Translations under genes and position numbers: made by a program
Shown here: positions 10,952 to 23,027 of the stretch, piece by piece
Position numbering within the stretch: position 1 is the first letter of the stretch
Layout: each line of letters begins with the position of its first letter
NCBI GenBank assembly: GCA_008508345.1
Contig: QNGE01002994.1
Coordinates: 7,885-71,884 of the forward strand
Length of the DNA: 64,000 nucleotides
Source: Paragonimus westermani
Lineage: Eukaryota; Platyhelminthes; Trematoda; Plagiorchiida; Troglotrematidae
Reading direction: 5' to 3'
Notes under the pieces: generated by a model
Seen by the model: only the letters and a program-made list of their open reading frames with translations
Databases searched by the model: none
What the model was told of the DNA's origin: nothing

Positions 10952-11256
10952 TGTAGTGAGGATAGACGGTAGCACCATACGACTTACACAACTATTCAGT
11001 AGCAGCATGGATCGATATGAATGCGGGACAAATACGGGAGAAATACGGGAAGGATCATTGGAGGGCAGCATCACGTGGAATGGCTTTCGCCACATGACAG
11101 AACTGAGACATGGTGTCCAAAGCGACCGGAGCATCCTCAGATTAGTGTGGTGTGCAAATGAGTGTTTCTGTTCGTATTCCCGTTGAGACGCTTGAGTCGT
11201 GTATTGGTTTCCCAAATGAACAATCTCTGTGCCATCCGCCTTCTCGGTTCACAACA
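10952..11256 (+). mobile_element. Solo LTR of the fold-back Gypsy family
   Basis: This is a 305-bp LTR, TGTAGTGAGG to ACAACA, highly similar to 3757-4061. The flanks are ATAA (10948-10951) and ATAG (11257-11260), a 4-bp target duplication with one mismatch. It arose by LTR-LTR recombination of a full element. Confidence 0.85.
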
Positions 11257-11264
11257 ATAGGGGA

Positions 11265-11584
11265 TTTTGGTTCTTACCCAAATTGAACATCACCTACAAT
11301 TGGTCGCACCTATAGCGTTCCAGTAGACTTTCCAGTCGGTCTCTTGAAAAAGAAGCACTAGACTCGAGTTTCTCTCTCGCTGGAGATCGTCAGTAGTGTA
11401 TATCCTTGCCATCACCGGGTCTAGAACTCCGGTCACGCTTTTATGAGGCAACCGTGTGGACCAATGCAACATCGACCTCACACTAAGCACGATTGAAACA
11501 TCATATGTGAACGCTTAGACATATTTGTCTGTGGGTAACGCTCTGATTGCTTGATCGCCTCGAGAGTAGACACAGTAACTGTCT
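11265..11584 (-). mobile_element. tRNA-derived SINE, minus copy
   Basis: Its complement aligns with 11861-12135. On the minus strand it has a head GACAGTTACTGTGTCT, an A-box-like region, then GAGTTCTAGACCC (about 11413-11434) at the place of the B box, followed by a unique body. It lies only 8 bp from the solo LTR. Confidence 0.6.
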
Positions 11585-11649
11585 GAAAATACTTGTTCAG
11601 AAATACAACTTCAGTTCAATAATACGACACCACAAGTATGTGATGTAAG

Positions 11650-11745
11650 TTTTAGAAATTTTACCCATGTAAAAATCGAACATTACCTACAGTTGACCGC
11701 AACTCTCGCATTACCATAGACATTTCAGTAGTCAACTTATGTGAA
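11650..11745 (-). repeat. SINE 3' body fragment
   Basis: The complement matches the 3' body of the minus SINE copy (the region at 11275-11360), sharing the ACCTACA, TTGACCGC and TTACC blocks. The tRNA-like head is missing. Confidence 0.45.
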
Positions 11746-11860
11746 AAACAAAATCCATTACCACTCATCAGTGATAAAAAATATCATCCAAGTTAATGAT
11801 TTCTGTGATTTCAACCTGGATAGAGGTCATAGTTAAGAGTTTATCGATTGGGGTTAACGT

Positions 11861-12135
11861 GACAGTTACTGTGTCTCCTCTCGAGACGATCGGGCAACCT
11901 GATCAGTGCTCACAAGCGAGAGTGGTTGAGCGTTCACATTTGATAATTTGGTCGTGCCTAATGTGAAGTCAGTGGCACAGTGGTCAACAAGGTTGCCTCA
12001 TGAACGCGTGGCCGGAGTTCAAACCCCGGCTGTGGCAAGAATATGACGAGCTCTAGTGAGAGCGAAACTCGAGTCTAGTGCTTCTTTTCGAAAGAGGCTG
12101 ACTGGAAAGTCTATGAAAATGCAACAGTTATAACT
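11861..12135 (+). mobile_element. tRNA-derived SINE, plus copy
   Basis: The head starts GACAGTTACTGTGTCT at 11861. The A-box-like TGGCACAGTGG sits at about 11973-11983, and the B box GAGTTCAAACC at 12015-12025 is close to the pol III consensus GGTTCRANNCC. The downstream body, with CTCGAGTCTAGTGCTTCTTTT, matches the minus copy. This is the better-preserved promoter of the pair. Confidence 0.6.
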
Positions 12136-13729
12136 CACCGAATCAACGCCTTTTGAAATTCTCTCCAGGTCTTCAAAAGCTAACAAGCGGAATCGGTTAT
12201 TTAATGGGAACAACCGAAAATCAATATTTCTGATAAGTAACGATTCCTTGTATGTCCAGTTCACTGTACGCGCACACTGTCTTGAAAACACTGCAAACCA
12301 ACATTACGAGAGCTAGTGCTAAACCGCACATCCTAAATGCGTTTACTTAAACGTAACCTCACAGACCTGAACTTGGTTGTCATTGCATGCCGTGCTACTG
12401 TCTTCTCGATCAAATCTGACCTTATCATGTCCGCTTGGCAGTTGTACAGTCGTCTTTGGTTGGTAGGTAGCTTTGAATAACCATGAATGCACAATCTCAC
12501 AGTTTCCGTTACTACTGTTCTGACGGTACTCATCCATTGTTTTTCTTGCTAAAGTAAATCCGATTTTCGCTTAACAGTATGCACTATGCAACAGAATAAC
12601 GAATATTAACTGGGCGTTCCTTAGGTGTTCCGTTCAAGTAAGTTTGCTGTATGGTTTGCTAACCTCTTGGGTCAACTTACTGAAAAGTAACTTCGAACGC
12701 AGTGTGACATTCCTTACAAGAAAAGTGATGCGACCGGGCAAGATTTAGCATGACGATTTATCAAATGTTGCCCTATACCAACAATCGGAGCTCGTTAACA
12801 GTAAATGTTTATTCAGGTCAAATCGCTTTTGAAGTCCGCTCACGAGGAATTGGGATGCGTGAATGGTTGAGAAGAATATTTTCATTAAAGCAGCGAAGGA
12901 ACTCTTGGGGCGAATTTCAACCACAATCACTAACTCTGACTAAAGAATTTCTCTTATTAAAGCTCATATCCTACCGGAACTTTTAAGCGTGTTGTTCTTC
13001 CGTTCCAGCTTAAAGCAGGGGCCTCAGAAAGGTTGGATTAAACTTTCACCCTCACCTGCAAAAGCCAACTACCGTGTCGTTTGCTTGGGGATCTTAGTTG
13101 CGGCCATGTAATTTAGTTTGTTCGCTCCACAAGCCGATCACATAAGATCGGACCCAACTTCAGAATCAATTGCTTTAGGGCTCTAATCCACAGTGTATGC
13201 AGTTGACATATATCATTTGTTACCGCTGGCCGTTGTAATTGCACCTCGTTTAGCGTCTCTTACGAACACCTCCATTCACACGGTCAAAGCACGTTGTGTG
13301 TTTCAAGGTCGATTCAGCAATTTAAAAACAGATGACCGAAAGTGTTCCATTCACGACTACTAGCAACAGGTCGTGCTCTGATCTGAGATCCAGAACCTCC
13401 ATCAACGTCTGCTGAATTTTCTGAAGTTTGTTTGGTTTTTTTGTCGTTGTATGTTTGGTGCAATGTCAAATGTTGGATTTGTTGAACCACGTTTGGTTTG
13501 TTTGTAGAAATTTGGTCCTATGTTTGCGTTTATTTCGACTTTTGCTCTATGCGTTGAGCAATTAGAGAATGTACCTACACATATCATTGCTCATCCATTA
13601 AAACTTATGTGAACGGTTTTTGTTTGACCTGCTGTTGTTTACACACGTATCTGATTGCTTTAACAAGTGAGTTTTCCACTGACTGGTAACCATTTTGCGA
13701 AACCGTTTTCAGTTGCAACGTTTAGGACT
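12136..13729. other. No feature recognised
   Basis: AT-rich with short frames only. The longest frame (12750-12986) has no recognisable motif. Confidence 0.5.
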
Positions 13730-13768
13730 ATATGTATATATGTATATAAGTACACATATATGTATATT
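13730..13768. repeat. TATATG/TATA microsatellite
   Basis: Imperfect short repeats of TATATGTATA type. Confidence 0.8.
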
Positions 13769-16489
13769 TGATATTGAAATCACCCTGACATTCCAACAAA
13801 GAAGCAAACTTTACCCACTGGGTTTTTGTCCTCATGATATACATTTTGAAACCGGATAAGTTAGACATCTGTTAGTCCACAAACCTACTGTTCTTTAACT
13901 GAAAGGGAAGTTACTCCCAGATTTACTTAATTTGATCCTGGCGCGCACTTTGAATTTTTTTAAACTGATACTCGCACTCCAGCTAACGTTGAGCAACAAT
14001 CTGAATATAAATGTTTCACGATGGACTAAACTACTCAGTTGTAATGAGACGTATGTTGTTACGTGGCGGATGACAATTGATTGAAGATGTTTTAAGTGGG
14101 ATGTGACAAGTCGCAGTAGCGGGATACCAGACCCTTCAAAACAGTATCGAATTCAATGCGCAAAACACATTGTACTAACTGATAAATAATTTGAAATCTT
14201 TCCAGTTGGAGACGTTCATCAGACCGGGTTGTTAATCATTTTGTAGCTGAGACTGTGAGGTGTATGGAACCGAGAACGATATATGTAACCCACTTTTAGC
14301 AATGCAAATGAAAATTAACTTACCGTAATGGACTAACATTCATCGCTAAGCAGAATTTAGTGTACTTGGCAGCATGTTATAGCACTGTAAAGCGTCTACC
14401 TTAGGTGAATCGTTGTCATGGCTGCAGCCAGGCCTCCTAGTTGCTACTTCTGGTCGCGGTTTCCTGTTCCATGCCATCGGTAAGTGGTCCGGCCCAGCAG
14501 CTAGAAAAAACTTACATTCAGTATACTATTCATGCGTATATGAGTAGCAAAAATGTTAACTACAAAATGTATCATCCAAACCCCAGGGGTTATTATACCA
14601 AATGTTTCAGAAAGACGTACGTGCGCGTGAAGAGAGTATAGTCCACCATTCAGCTGACCAATGAAGCAAGTCGCATTTTAGTCACCCTACGCCAAGAAAT
14701 CTGTTCAAACTGACCATAGGTAAGTGAACGTCATGTGATTCCAATGTGTGCGTCTGGCTTGAGTTTCAGTTCAGTCTAGTCTCAGTTCGAAACCTGGAAA
14801 ATCTGCACGCTCTATGGGACGTAGATTAAATTTATTTGTTTGCTCTACGAATTAGCTATAATTTGGAGGAAGTTGTTGACATGTGGGCGACTGTGCCACT
14901 GTGACATAACTTGACCGACGATGACTGGGACCGCTACGCAATAAGAAGGAGCAGGGTCCATATTCGAAACGATGGTCCCATTTGATCCCAAACAAGGACG
15001 GAACCTATCAGGCAGCATAACTATACAACTCCTTATAACAGCAAGGTTGGTTCGGTAACGTCATATCTTAAGGTGCCTGCTTTAAGAGTTCGGTCAACCC
15101 AAATCCTCACCTCTAGATTCTTTGACCATTACTTTCTCCCTCTGGAACATACAGAAAGTTTTCGAAGCAGTTTAGGACAATTTTGAGATCACTTATGTAA
15201 TCCTGCTAGATTGGTCTCTTAGTCACAACTCGCAGGACGTCTAAGTCATAGCAGCGCTAGAAACAAAACAGACACATGCTAAGAACAAAAATTTCTGAGA
15301 ATCTGTTCAGTCAACTATGGTAGATGGATGAGTGGTTTTCTTTGAAAATCAGAGGCCTTATTTCTGCTCATCAGAAGCGGCAACGTTGAGATGTTTTGGA
15401 AGGGACAGATTTCGTCCTGTAGGCAAAGAAATTTGGTGACAGAATTCGACAACATAAATTTACGCAGACCATCCGGTAAGTTGAGTTACCCGGTCATACT
15501 GCATTTGACGTCTTTTATATGACAATCAGCCATTCTTTAAATGGACTTCAGACTGCAAGCATTCAATAGATGGATCCACATGTTCACAGGTGAGTTCCAG
15601 TGAGACAGAATGGAGAATAATGTATTTAAACGACACTAGCGGAGAATCCACTAACTGGATTTTATAACAATAACGAGTTCACCCACAGTAAAACTCATGA
15701 TTGTATCAAATGTTCACACAAGAAACATTCTAAGGACGTTGGATTATCGTCCCTGGTCTGATTACCTGATGATGATTTGGTCAGTTACTCTCAGTTACAG
15801 AAAGTTGCAACCTCTCTGAAGGTGGACAGGGTCTTACGTCTCCTAGGCATCTCAATGGAAATTTGGGACACTTAATTACGGAAGGACATATAACCTGAAC
15901 GTCTGCACCGCACAAAGGTGGTGCGAACTTGGGTTTAAAGAGGAGTTGGCGCGCGCACAGGTTGCTTATATCAAACTTGCCAACGAGTCATTTCTGACAA
16001 GACGATACTCTATAAATACATTCAGCATTCTCAACAGTTGCATGTGTTAGACTGACTGATCTGTGACCCCAATCTATACCCGACTGAAAACCCCTTGAAT
16101 ATGTTTACTTAGATGTTCAAATGCCTCTGGCTGTATGGCTCTATAGTTGAGTTGAAGGTTGCTCCAAGACATAAATAATATGATCTGAATCCACATATTT
16201 TTGGCCCCCTTTACAAGAATGTGTCGAAACGTTGTACACATGTTAACAAGAATAGTGATGAGTACTGCTCACCCCTTGATCCCGGAGGAAAACCTTCCAA
16301 GATGGAAGTATACTTCAGTTTTGGTTATTTGCTTACTTTCCCCCAATAGCTTCCCAAACTGTGGGCCAACTCACTGAAAACACATGAAGGGTTTTGTGCT
16401 TGTTAGGACCCGTCAGTGTTCCTAACATCTGTATTGATTTGTAAACAGTGAGACGAACACCACAAATAACCCGCACATAAGTTATTATC
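13769..16489. other. No feature recognised
   Basis: No open frame of convincing length, no transposon motif and no repeat shared within the window. Confidence 0.5.
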
Positions 16490-16765
16490 TACGAGTATGT
16501 GGTGGAAATCTCGATCCACCGATTATCCAAACCCCGACACAACAGAAGATCTGATAAACAGCCAATCCAAATATCGCGTTAAAGATACAACATCAGGATT
16601 GGACGAACGGTCTCAGTGTTGTGCCTTCCGTTATTCGCCAATTCATCTGTTCCGTATTCCACCAATTAACATACAGGTTATTATGTTGCATGTGCTAATG
16701 AGATCAGCCAATGACAGGCTGTGATTTCTCTAATACTGTTGTACATCAATAAATTCGGCGTCTCA
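16490..16765 (+). repeat. Interspersed repeat R1, plus copy
   Basis: It aligns over about 270 bp with the complement of 18190-18450. Shared blocks include CATCAGGATTGGACGAAC, CACCAATTAAC, GATCAGCCAATG and ACTGTTGTACATC. The 75-codon open frame inside it is also readable, with substitutions, in the other copy, but both are repeat sequence. Its nature (SINE body or LINE 3' UTR) is unknown. Confidence 0.6.
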
Positions 16766-16898
16766 ATCCATGAATAACAATTGCTTACTGCAGCCAGTAC
16801 TAAGTCTTCGCCTTATTACTTGCATGGGAGGTTCCAATTCAAGTACGATTCCTGGGGCTATTCGAAGTCCCTAATTTTGAGTTTCACAGAGTACCTGT

Positions 16899-17228
16899 GT
16901 GGTGACTTCAAAAATGAGTGCGTTGAGTGTTAAAGGAATGAGTGAATCGCTGGATACCGGGCGATACCGGGCTGGATATCGAGCGAATTCATCAGCTTAT
17001 CGAAGTCGGTTATGCAAATCCAAGGGGAGCGATTGTCCTGCTTCAACAATTTTCATTTGTTCAAAGGGCAGTCCTATCGATACGGCTGAATGTGTTAACA
17101 TGCTGTTAACTAATACAGTTTTTTCTCTGTCCGCATTAAATCAAGCAACAGGATGTCAGGCACCCCCGTGCACATTTGATAAGGCCAACATGGCCAACGT
17201 GTCATTACAAACAGAAGAAGAAAACTGA
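16899..17228 (+). other. Open frame of 109 codons, unrecognised
   Basis: The frame is open to TGA at 17226-17228. It is rich in Ser, Ala and Cys, with no known domain and an internal short duplication (GGGCGATACC-type). It could be a chance frame; the following 600 bp hold nothing recognisable. Confidence 0.2.
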
Positions 17229-18184
17229 GGGTCATATACCGCAAATGGAAGCGAAAGATGAAAGGAGGTGGGCAAAAACTTCATGTTGGTGCATCTTTGC
17301 ACTTGTGAGGCGGCAAGGTCACACTAAGCTGATGGACTAAACGCTCCCAGTGACCCTTCATACAAAGATATCGCTCGCAAATTCTGAATCTTGAAGTCAA
17401 GTGCCCCAGTAGATTTACATACCGTCATATTCGTAGTCTGCTAGTGCACACTGGGATCTCGTCTACTGTAAATTTGAATAGAAAAGAAGAGGATGAACAA
17501 TTTTGTCGCACTTCGCTTGAGATATTAAAATTTGGTGACCGGCTGCCATCAGCCCTAACCCCGCCCGAGGTCTGACTGCAAACTGCTTTCAAGATGTTTA
17601 CTTATTTCTCCCGCACACTCTTGATCGATATACAGACCTAGAGTGTAATGCTCTCAACTGAATGAAAGACTCCTCTGGTGTCTAAAAAGACAACTGTTGG
17701 CCTTCTGTATGAATGGCGAAGTCTGAGCATTTGGTTGAGTGTGACGAATTGATCAACACAGCCTCTTGGATATGCTGTTCGCACCTTTCGCTTGATCAGT
17801 GAATTAAAGTAGCTGCAAGTTACTTCGACGCAGTAAGAATCAAGTTAATCTCACTGTGATCAGCACACAAAGTGTGAAAGTTCTTTTTGAAAATGAGGAT
17901 GGAGTTAGTCAAACCAGTGATTTGGAATGGCCTCAGTGATCCAAAGTTTCTGGAGAACAGGTGTCTCTTTGATTGGGGCTGAGTCTGCATGCATGGGAAG
18001 TCAGGAGACGGTACGTATGGGTCGTATGTGTTGTAACGTTTCAGGAGCTTCATATCGAGAGTGACTTTTAGTGATACTCGAAATTTGGGACTCCGAATAG
18101 CCCTAGAAATCGTACTTGAATTGAAACCCCCCACACGAGTAGCAAGAAAAAGAAGTCGCACTGGTTGCACTAATTAGTTCATAT
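17229..18184. other. No feature recognised
   Basis: A 116-codon minus frame (18170-17820) is the longest open stretch. It shows no motif and no sign of splice borders. Confidence 0.4.
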
Positions 18185-18189
18185 ACATG

Positions 18190-18450
18190 GGACGAAAAGT
18201 CTCATTTATGGATGTACAACAGTATTAAAGAAATCACAGTCTGCCATTGGCTGATCGTTTCGGCACATACAAATGCACAAAACTGTAAGTTAATTGGTGC
18301 AATACGGAACAAAGAAATTAACGAATAACGAAAGGCGTAACATTGAAACTGTTCGTCCAATCCTGATGAGATATCCTGAACGTGACGTTTGGATTGGTTA
18401 CCTGTGTCTAGGTTTGGATGAGCGGTGAGTCGAGTGGATTTTCTTCACAC
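18190..18450 (-). repeat. Interspersed repeat R1, minus copy
   Basis: This is the inverted partner of 16490-16765. It lies directly downstream, on the minus strand, of the LINE linker at 18516-18860, so it may be part of a composite or deleted element. Confidence 0.55.
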
Positions 18451-18499
18451 TTTTGTTTCCAAGGTTAGAAGAACACCAGTTGACCACTGAGCACAAACA

Positions 18500-19910
18500 G
18501 AGTCTGAAGCTGTGGTCAGTGGTTAGGGTGGTCAGTCTTACTTTTGTTGGTAATGTTCATCCCAGCGTCATACACATCTCCATTGGTTACTGTTAGAGTC
18601 ACCGCTGGTTTTGCATGCCACCTCAGTCGCACCTGAATTCTTACTACTGGCTGGTGGGATAATGTGGGAATGTTCTCGAGATTCCCGGTAGCAGCAGCTT
18701 GCTCTGTCTCGATGATGCATTGTGTCCACCGGACCTCGCGATCCTGCCATAGTTGCATCCGGGGTTCAAAACGACTAGACTTGTGGGTTGAATCATACTT
18801 ACCAGTGGATGGAATATTCCAGTAATTGTGAAGAATTTCGAGCACTTGCATAACACCCAACGATTATCGGTTGAACGACCAGTAGTAAACCACGAGGTAG
18901 TATCACACCCGTGCATTACAACGCGGACATGAGCCCAAAGATCCCCATTGTTATCTGATGAGCTTTATCTTAAACTACAGCAAGTGGACTCTGGTGGTTG
19001 TGGTGCGTTTGTGTCTCCGACAGGTTAGATATGTCAGTTTACGTTTGACAAAAAAGTGACCTCCCACCAAAGCTTGACAAATACTAGTATATGAGCTTAG
19101 CCCACACATGTGCTCCAGACTGACTTGCAATCTTGAAAACGTCCGAGTCACTGATAGCCGAAGACTAAGTGGCCATTCTCTGTTCACCACTAACTTGTCG
19201 CTGGTGGTTGCCAAGTGGAGTATTCTCACTTATGAAGACGGAGATCCGTATTTGGCAGGAGCAAACCGTTGTCAGTACAGAATTCCCAACGCCCATCGTC
19301 AACTGTTTTCATCCATTGGAGTGAGTTTTTAAAGAGACCCACTTGTGAAAGATCCGATATTCGGCTGGATTCGAACCATCGACAGGAACAACATGCTCAA
19401 ATGCGGCAAATGCTATGCCAGCTGAGCTACAAAACCACGCCGGAAGCTCAGAAATTTCACATTTCAACCTAGTTACCCAACCAACCAACTGGTTCATATG
19501 GAACCCATCAAGTGATCCAACCGGCTGACCGTCCAAGCAGGATTCCTCAATCAGTTAACGCTGCAATCCGCCAACGCCACCGATGAGCATCAACATCGTA
19601 TTATTGTTAAATAGTCTGGCAGATTTGATAATTTAGAAGGGACCCCATTGCGTAAGTGTTCGACACTTAAGTCACGCCAGTCAACAGCCAGCCTGTCTAC
19701 CTGAGCGTTCAAGTCTTCAGCCAATACCACGACGTCCATATGCAACAAGCTAGCAGGCTGGTGATACAATTCATATCTTACAACGTCTGGACTACATCCT
19801 TTGAAAGTATATGCCGCATCAACTGACAGACAGCTTTTGTAATAAGAGATTCTCGACGTCATAACCTTACCTTCGAGTTTAGCAGCAAAGAGACGACTTT
19901 TGAGAGACAT
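18500..19910 (-). mobile_element. Second LINE family: endonuclease plus linker, minus strand, truncated
   Basis: Reading minus from 19910, the endonuclease gives V-V-V-L-A-E-D-L-N-A-Q-V-D-R-L (usual box G-D-F-N-A-Q-V-G-R-L). After a roughly 260-bp insertion come T-D-N-G-L-L-L-P-N-T, S-T-W-Q-P-P and F-Q-D-C-K-S-V-W-S-T-C (19320-19050), matching the end of this endonuclease family. The linker follows at 18860-18600 (W-Q-D-R-E-V-R-W-T-Q-C). No RT follows. Stops are frequent and the element is dead. Confidence 0.7.
19358..19438 (-). repeat. tRNA-like sequence (SINE head) inserted in LINE endonuclease
   Basis: On the minus strand TAGCTCAGCTGG fits an A box and GGTTCGAATCC is a perfect pol III B box about 47 bases later. 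The T-arm pairs (TGG/CCA) but no convincing anticodon arm or acceptor stem closes, so it is a tRNA relic or SINE head, not a working tRNA gene. It lies within the segment that interrupts the endonuclease. Confidence 0.55.
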
Positions 19911-21280
19911 TCAGTCAAACACGATCTTCTACATGAATGCGCTTAGGATTATTCTAACCCCGGCTTGGTCTGTGGCTACAGCCGTAAGGTCTCTAAGCAA
20001 GCGTACTTTTTTACGCGCATTGCGAACCAGGTGACGAATAGCTGAGGCTAAGCACTACTTTATAATCTTACAGTCAGTAAGTTCAGCAAGGCAGAAAACA
20101 ATGATGACGAGGATCTTCGATGTACATACAAGAGCCATCTGTTGACATATCTGCATAAGTGTTCAACCATTGAGGGTGGCAAGCTTGAGTGTTGTCCGGA
20201 GAGCAAAGAAAGCGTTTATATCGACCAGGAAATGATAGCACCTCAGTATTTGACACACTGTTATTCTCTTTGTGAACTCTTTCCCGTGGAATAAATGAAC
20301 TAAGTCTCTGGTATCTGGAAAGGATATTGGGGAATAGCAGGTTAGGACACATTTAGAAAACGAAGTTAGGACATACGGATTGTTTTAGTTCGGTGAATCG
20401 TGTTATATGAAAATAAGCGGCCATCAACAACTCGGCCGAAGAGTGAAGGATATAGCATGAGGAACTGTGAGTTCACAGTTTTGTGAGAGTAGGGCACTTT
20501 CCAACTCTTTGGATTGAGGAAGGTGAGTGATTTAAAGGACCCATCGGAAGCCTCTGATTCAAAAACATCCAGCCCACGAGGCCAGGGACGAAGCACAAAT
20601 CCCAGTCCTCAAGGTGTTGCTGACCAGTTTTGGTTCGTGCGCACTTTGGGTGGAATCTGTCCATCTGGGATGCCCAATGCATCCTACATACAGCTGCGAA
20701 TGAAGCAGCCCAACATCTCGAAGGGCCACCAAAGAAGGCGAGTCTGGTCTAGTAGATATGCCCATCCGAGTAGTCCGGTGTTCTCAAGGTCGTTACAGAG
20801 CTTGCTCCTCGTTACGTCTGACCGCTGACCAAATTGGTTCGTATGTCCTTCGAATGGAGTGCAGCCGTTAGAAGTATCAGTTGCATAATTCGTATCCATC
20901 TAATCCGGTTGCCATCGCAGCTATTTGTGTGCATTTATCGGGGTGTGGTCAGGGTTGACGGGGACCACATAAGTCAGACGAACAGCACATCAGAAAAAAG
21001 GCGTGCTGTCCAGGAGCCCGTGAGTTCCAACTGGGACAAATGGAGCTCTCTTATGTAGTACCGTCAAAGATTTCGTATGGCACTCTGTAGAAAACCCACC
21101 TGTCACCCGTAATCCGCAGTGCTTTGATAGTGATACCGTTCATTATCTGTGACTGATTATTTGCCGGGAGAATCCCAACCGTTAACCTCGCGTGGTAAAC
21201 CTTTCCCCAACCGATAGCCCGGGGATGTGCTTCGTGGTGATTAGCTACCGAAGCCGATTACCACTGTACTAGTTGGATTG
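19911..21280. other. No feature recognised
   Basis: Overlapping short frames occur on both strands at 20360-20830, with no motif. It may be old repeat sequence, but I cannot align it to other parts of the window. Confidence 0.4.
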
Positions 21281-21365
21281 CACTACAGTGTTATTTCTTG
21301 TATTTCTCTCGGTTACCAAAAACCTTCATGCTTCTATCTGCTCGACTACTCACTATTCTAGGATG
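21281..21365 (+). repeat. Short dispersed repeat R2, copy 1
   Basis: It aligns with 31633-31715: CACTACAGTG, TTTCTTGTATTTC, CGGTTACC and CTACTCA blocks in the same order. Confidence 0.5.
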
Positions 21366-21484
21366 CACTGACCTGCACTCCTACACTTTAGTGCTTCTTG
21401 TATTACAATTCACAAATCTTTCTTCTTAGTTTAGATCTCGTCATTGCAGCCCCTCTCTGTTTAGTTTCCGAGAGACAAGTTTCT

Positions 21485-21725
21485 TTTGCTTATTAGCCAG
21501 TCAACTGGCTAATCAGCATTGGCCGGCTGGACAGGAAAGCCCCACTGGCACAGCTCCCAGTCTTATTCCTTCGGGTTTACACTGGATATGTAGTGTGTGG
21601 GTGAAACTGTAAGTGGTGCAGCGCAAGCCAATTGCAGTGATGGTTAAGCGCAGGCGTCCTTTGGCTTTGGTCACTGTGACAGGTTAATCCGAATCGGATG
21701 CCGCCAACCGTGCGTGTGTACATCT
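21485..21725 (+). repeat. LINE 5' UTR repeat copy with terminal palindrome
   Basis: It aligns closely with 1-235. It begins with a perfect inverted repeat ATTAGCCAG-TCAA-CTGGCTAAT (21491-21512). No endonuclease follows, so this is a stand-alone UTR fragment. Confidence 0.65.
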
Positions 21726-21894
21726 TATACAAAGCCAGAACTTTCACATCGTATCTGATTGACTACTAACGCTCGTGTGATACATCGCGACTATGCTTGG
21801 TTTAACTCTAACTCGTTCACTGATGTAATGTCCTCTGTGCACGTTTACTGAGCAGATTGCGTATATGCTAGTTTAAACTCATTACCCTTGCCTT

Positions 21895-21927
21895 GCCAGT
21901 GTAGTATGGTCGTTCATCCTCACTACA
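21895..21927 (-). repeat. LTR tip fragment
   Basis: The minus strand starts TGTAGTGAGGAT, the exact 12-bp tip of the 305-bp LTR family, then diverges. It lies downstream of the minus-strand Gypsy element at 22.4-26.9 kb, so it may be its 3' LTR remnant. Confidence 0.35.
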
Positions 21928-22459
21928 CTCCTTCCTGGAAACATTGTTTCAGTCGCTGTAGGAGTCGTTCTACGCACCGTCCTTGGTGATGTTGTCACAT
22001 CTGGTGTCCATTCTCTTCTGATCGATTTATCACGCCATTTGCTTAGCTGGCCTACGTGGACCCGGTGTTGATGCCTATCATTCTTAATCAACTATACTGA
22101 GTTGTGACGCTCCACTACTACATACAGCTCCCTCCATCTCCTCAAGAAATTCTTAGATCGGGATCTTGCTACACATGGACCCCACTGGTCTCCATGCTTA
22201 ACAACCGAACCAAGCTTGAACACAAAGAATCGATCAGGCAACTTTACAGTTTAATGCTTGCTGGTGGCCTCTACTGCCCTTAACAGATTCTGGTTGGTCA
22301 GCTAATGCACATGTATGCACCTGCTTGCCTGCTCATAAACCAATTTTCCGATCAAGTGGCAGGTGTGGCATACACAAGTAAAAGGGCGATTTCTTCATTA
22401 TGCCTTGTGGTCCGCAGAATCAATAGTAATATTCTTTCCCAGCTCCCTTATTTCGTCTC
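21928..22459. other. No feature recognised
   Basis: Transition between LTR relic and integrase fragment. No motif seen. Confidence 0.4.
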
Positions 22460-23027
22460 CAATCGATCTTTGAATGTGCGATTTGTTCTTTCCTTCAGTC
22501 TTATTGACTGATGATGGCACAGTGTTGCGCGGAATTTATCGACTCCGAAGTGCTTCAAACAGTTTCAAAACTCTTCACTTCCGAGGCAGGAGCCTTGATC
22601 GGCCAGTAAGCTTTGTGAAGTTCCATGGTCTGCAACGAGGCGTTCTACTGCATTCCTGCATTCAGCACTTGCACTTCGATAGGGTCTAGCGGTTGCTTAG
22701 ATTAACTTTGTGAAATGTTCCGTCACGACTGTGATGTACCGGCATCTTTAAGTGGTTACTAAAGAGGGGCCCACCACATCCACGGACCATAATTTCACAA
22801 CTTCTCTGATTGAGATTGGCTGAGTAGGATACTGATTCGTATCTTCAGTGCCCTTCAGCAGCTAACATTATTCGCAGACCAGAACACATTTGTTAACGTC
22901 ATCTTTTATTCCCCGCCAGTAGGTCTTTTGATTAGGTAGTTCATAAGTTCCATGATATTCCTCAAAAGCGAGCTGGTGACATTCCATCAGAGATGTCGCT
23001 GTTAACCGGTATCACCGATAGACTTAT
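22460..23027 (-). pseudogene. pol: Gypsy integrase fragment, ends at assembly gap
   Basis: Minus-strand reading from 22990 gives an N-terminal zinc-domain relic (…Y-W-R-G-I-K-D-D-V-N), then D-V-V-G-P-S-L-V-T, R-Y-I-T-V-V-T-E-H-F-T-K (the D of T-D-H changed to E) and L-A-D-Q-G-S-C-L-G-S-E-E-F with the second catalytic D. A C-terminal H-H-Q-S segment follows. An N at 23028 separates it from another integrase, so these are two elements or a broken tandem. Confidence 0.7.

Noticed and set aside
13730..13768. Short repeats as a CRISPR-like array
   Set aside because: Simple AT microsatellite without spacers, in a eukaryotic context.
16497..16724. 75-codon frame that looked like an exon ending at CAG|GTTATT
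   Set aside because: The same sequence, diverged, occurs inverted at 18190-18450, so it is repeat R1; the donor is also weak.
17820..18170. 116-codon minus frame as a gene
   Set aside because: No domain, no splice borders, and length near what chance gives in 64 kb.
19358..19438. Functional tRNA gene
   Set aside because: The boxes are good but the acceptor and anticodon stems do not close.
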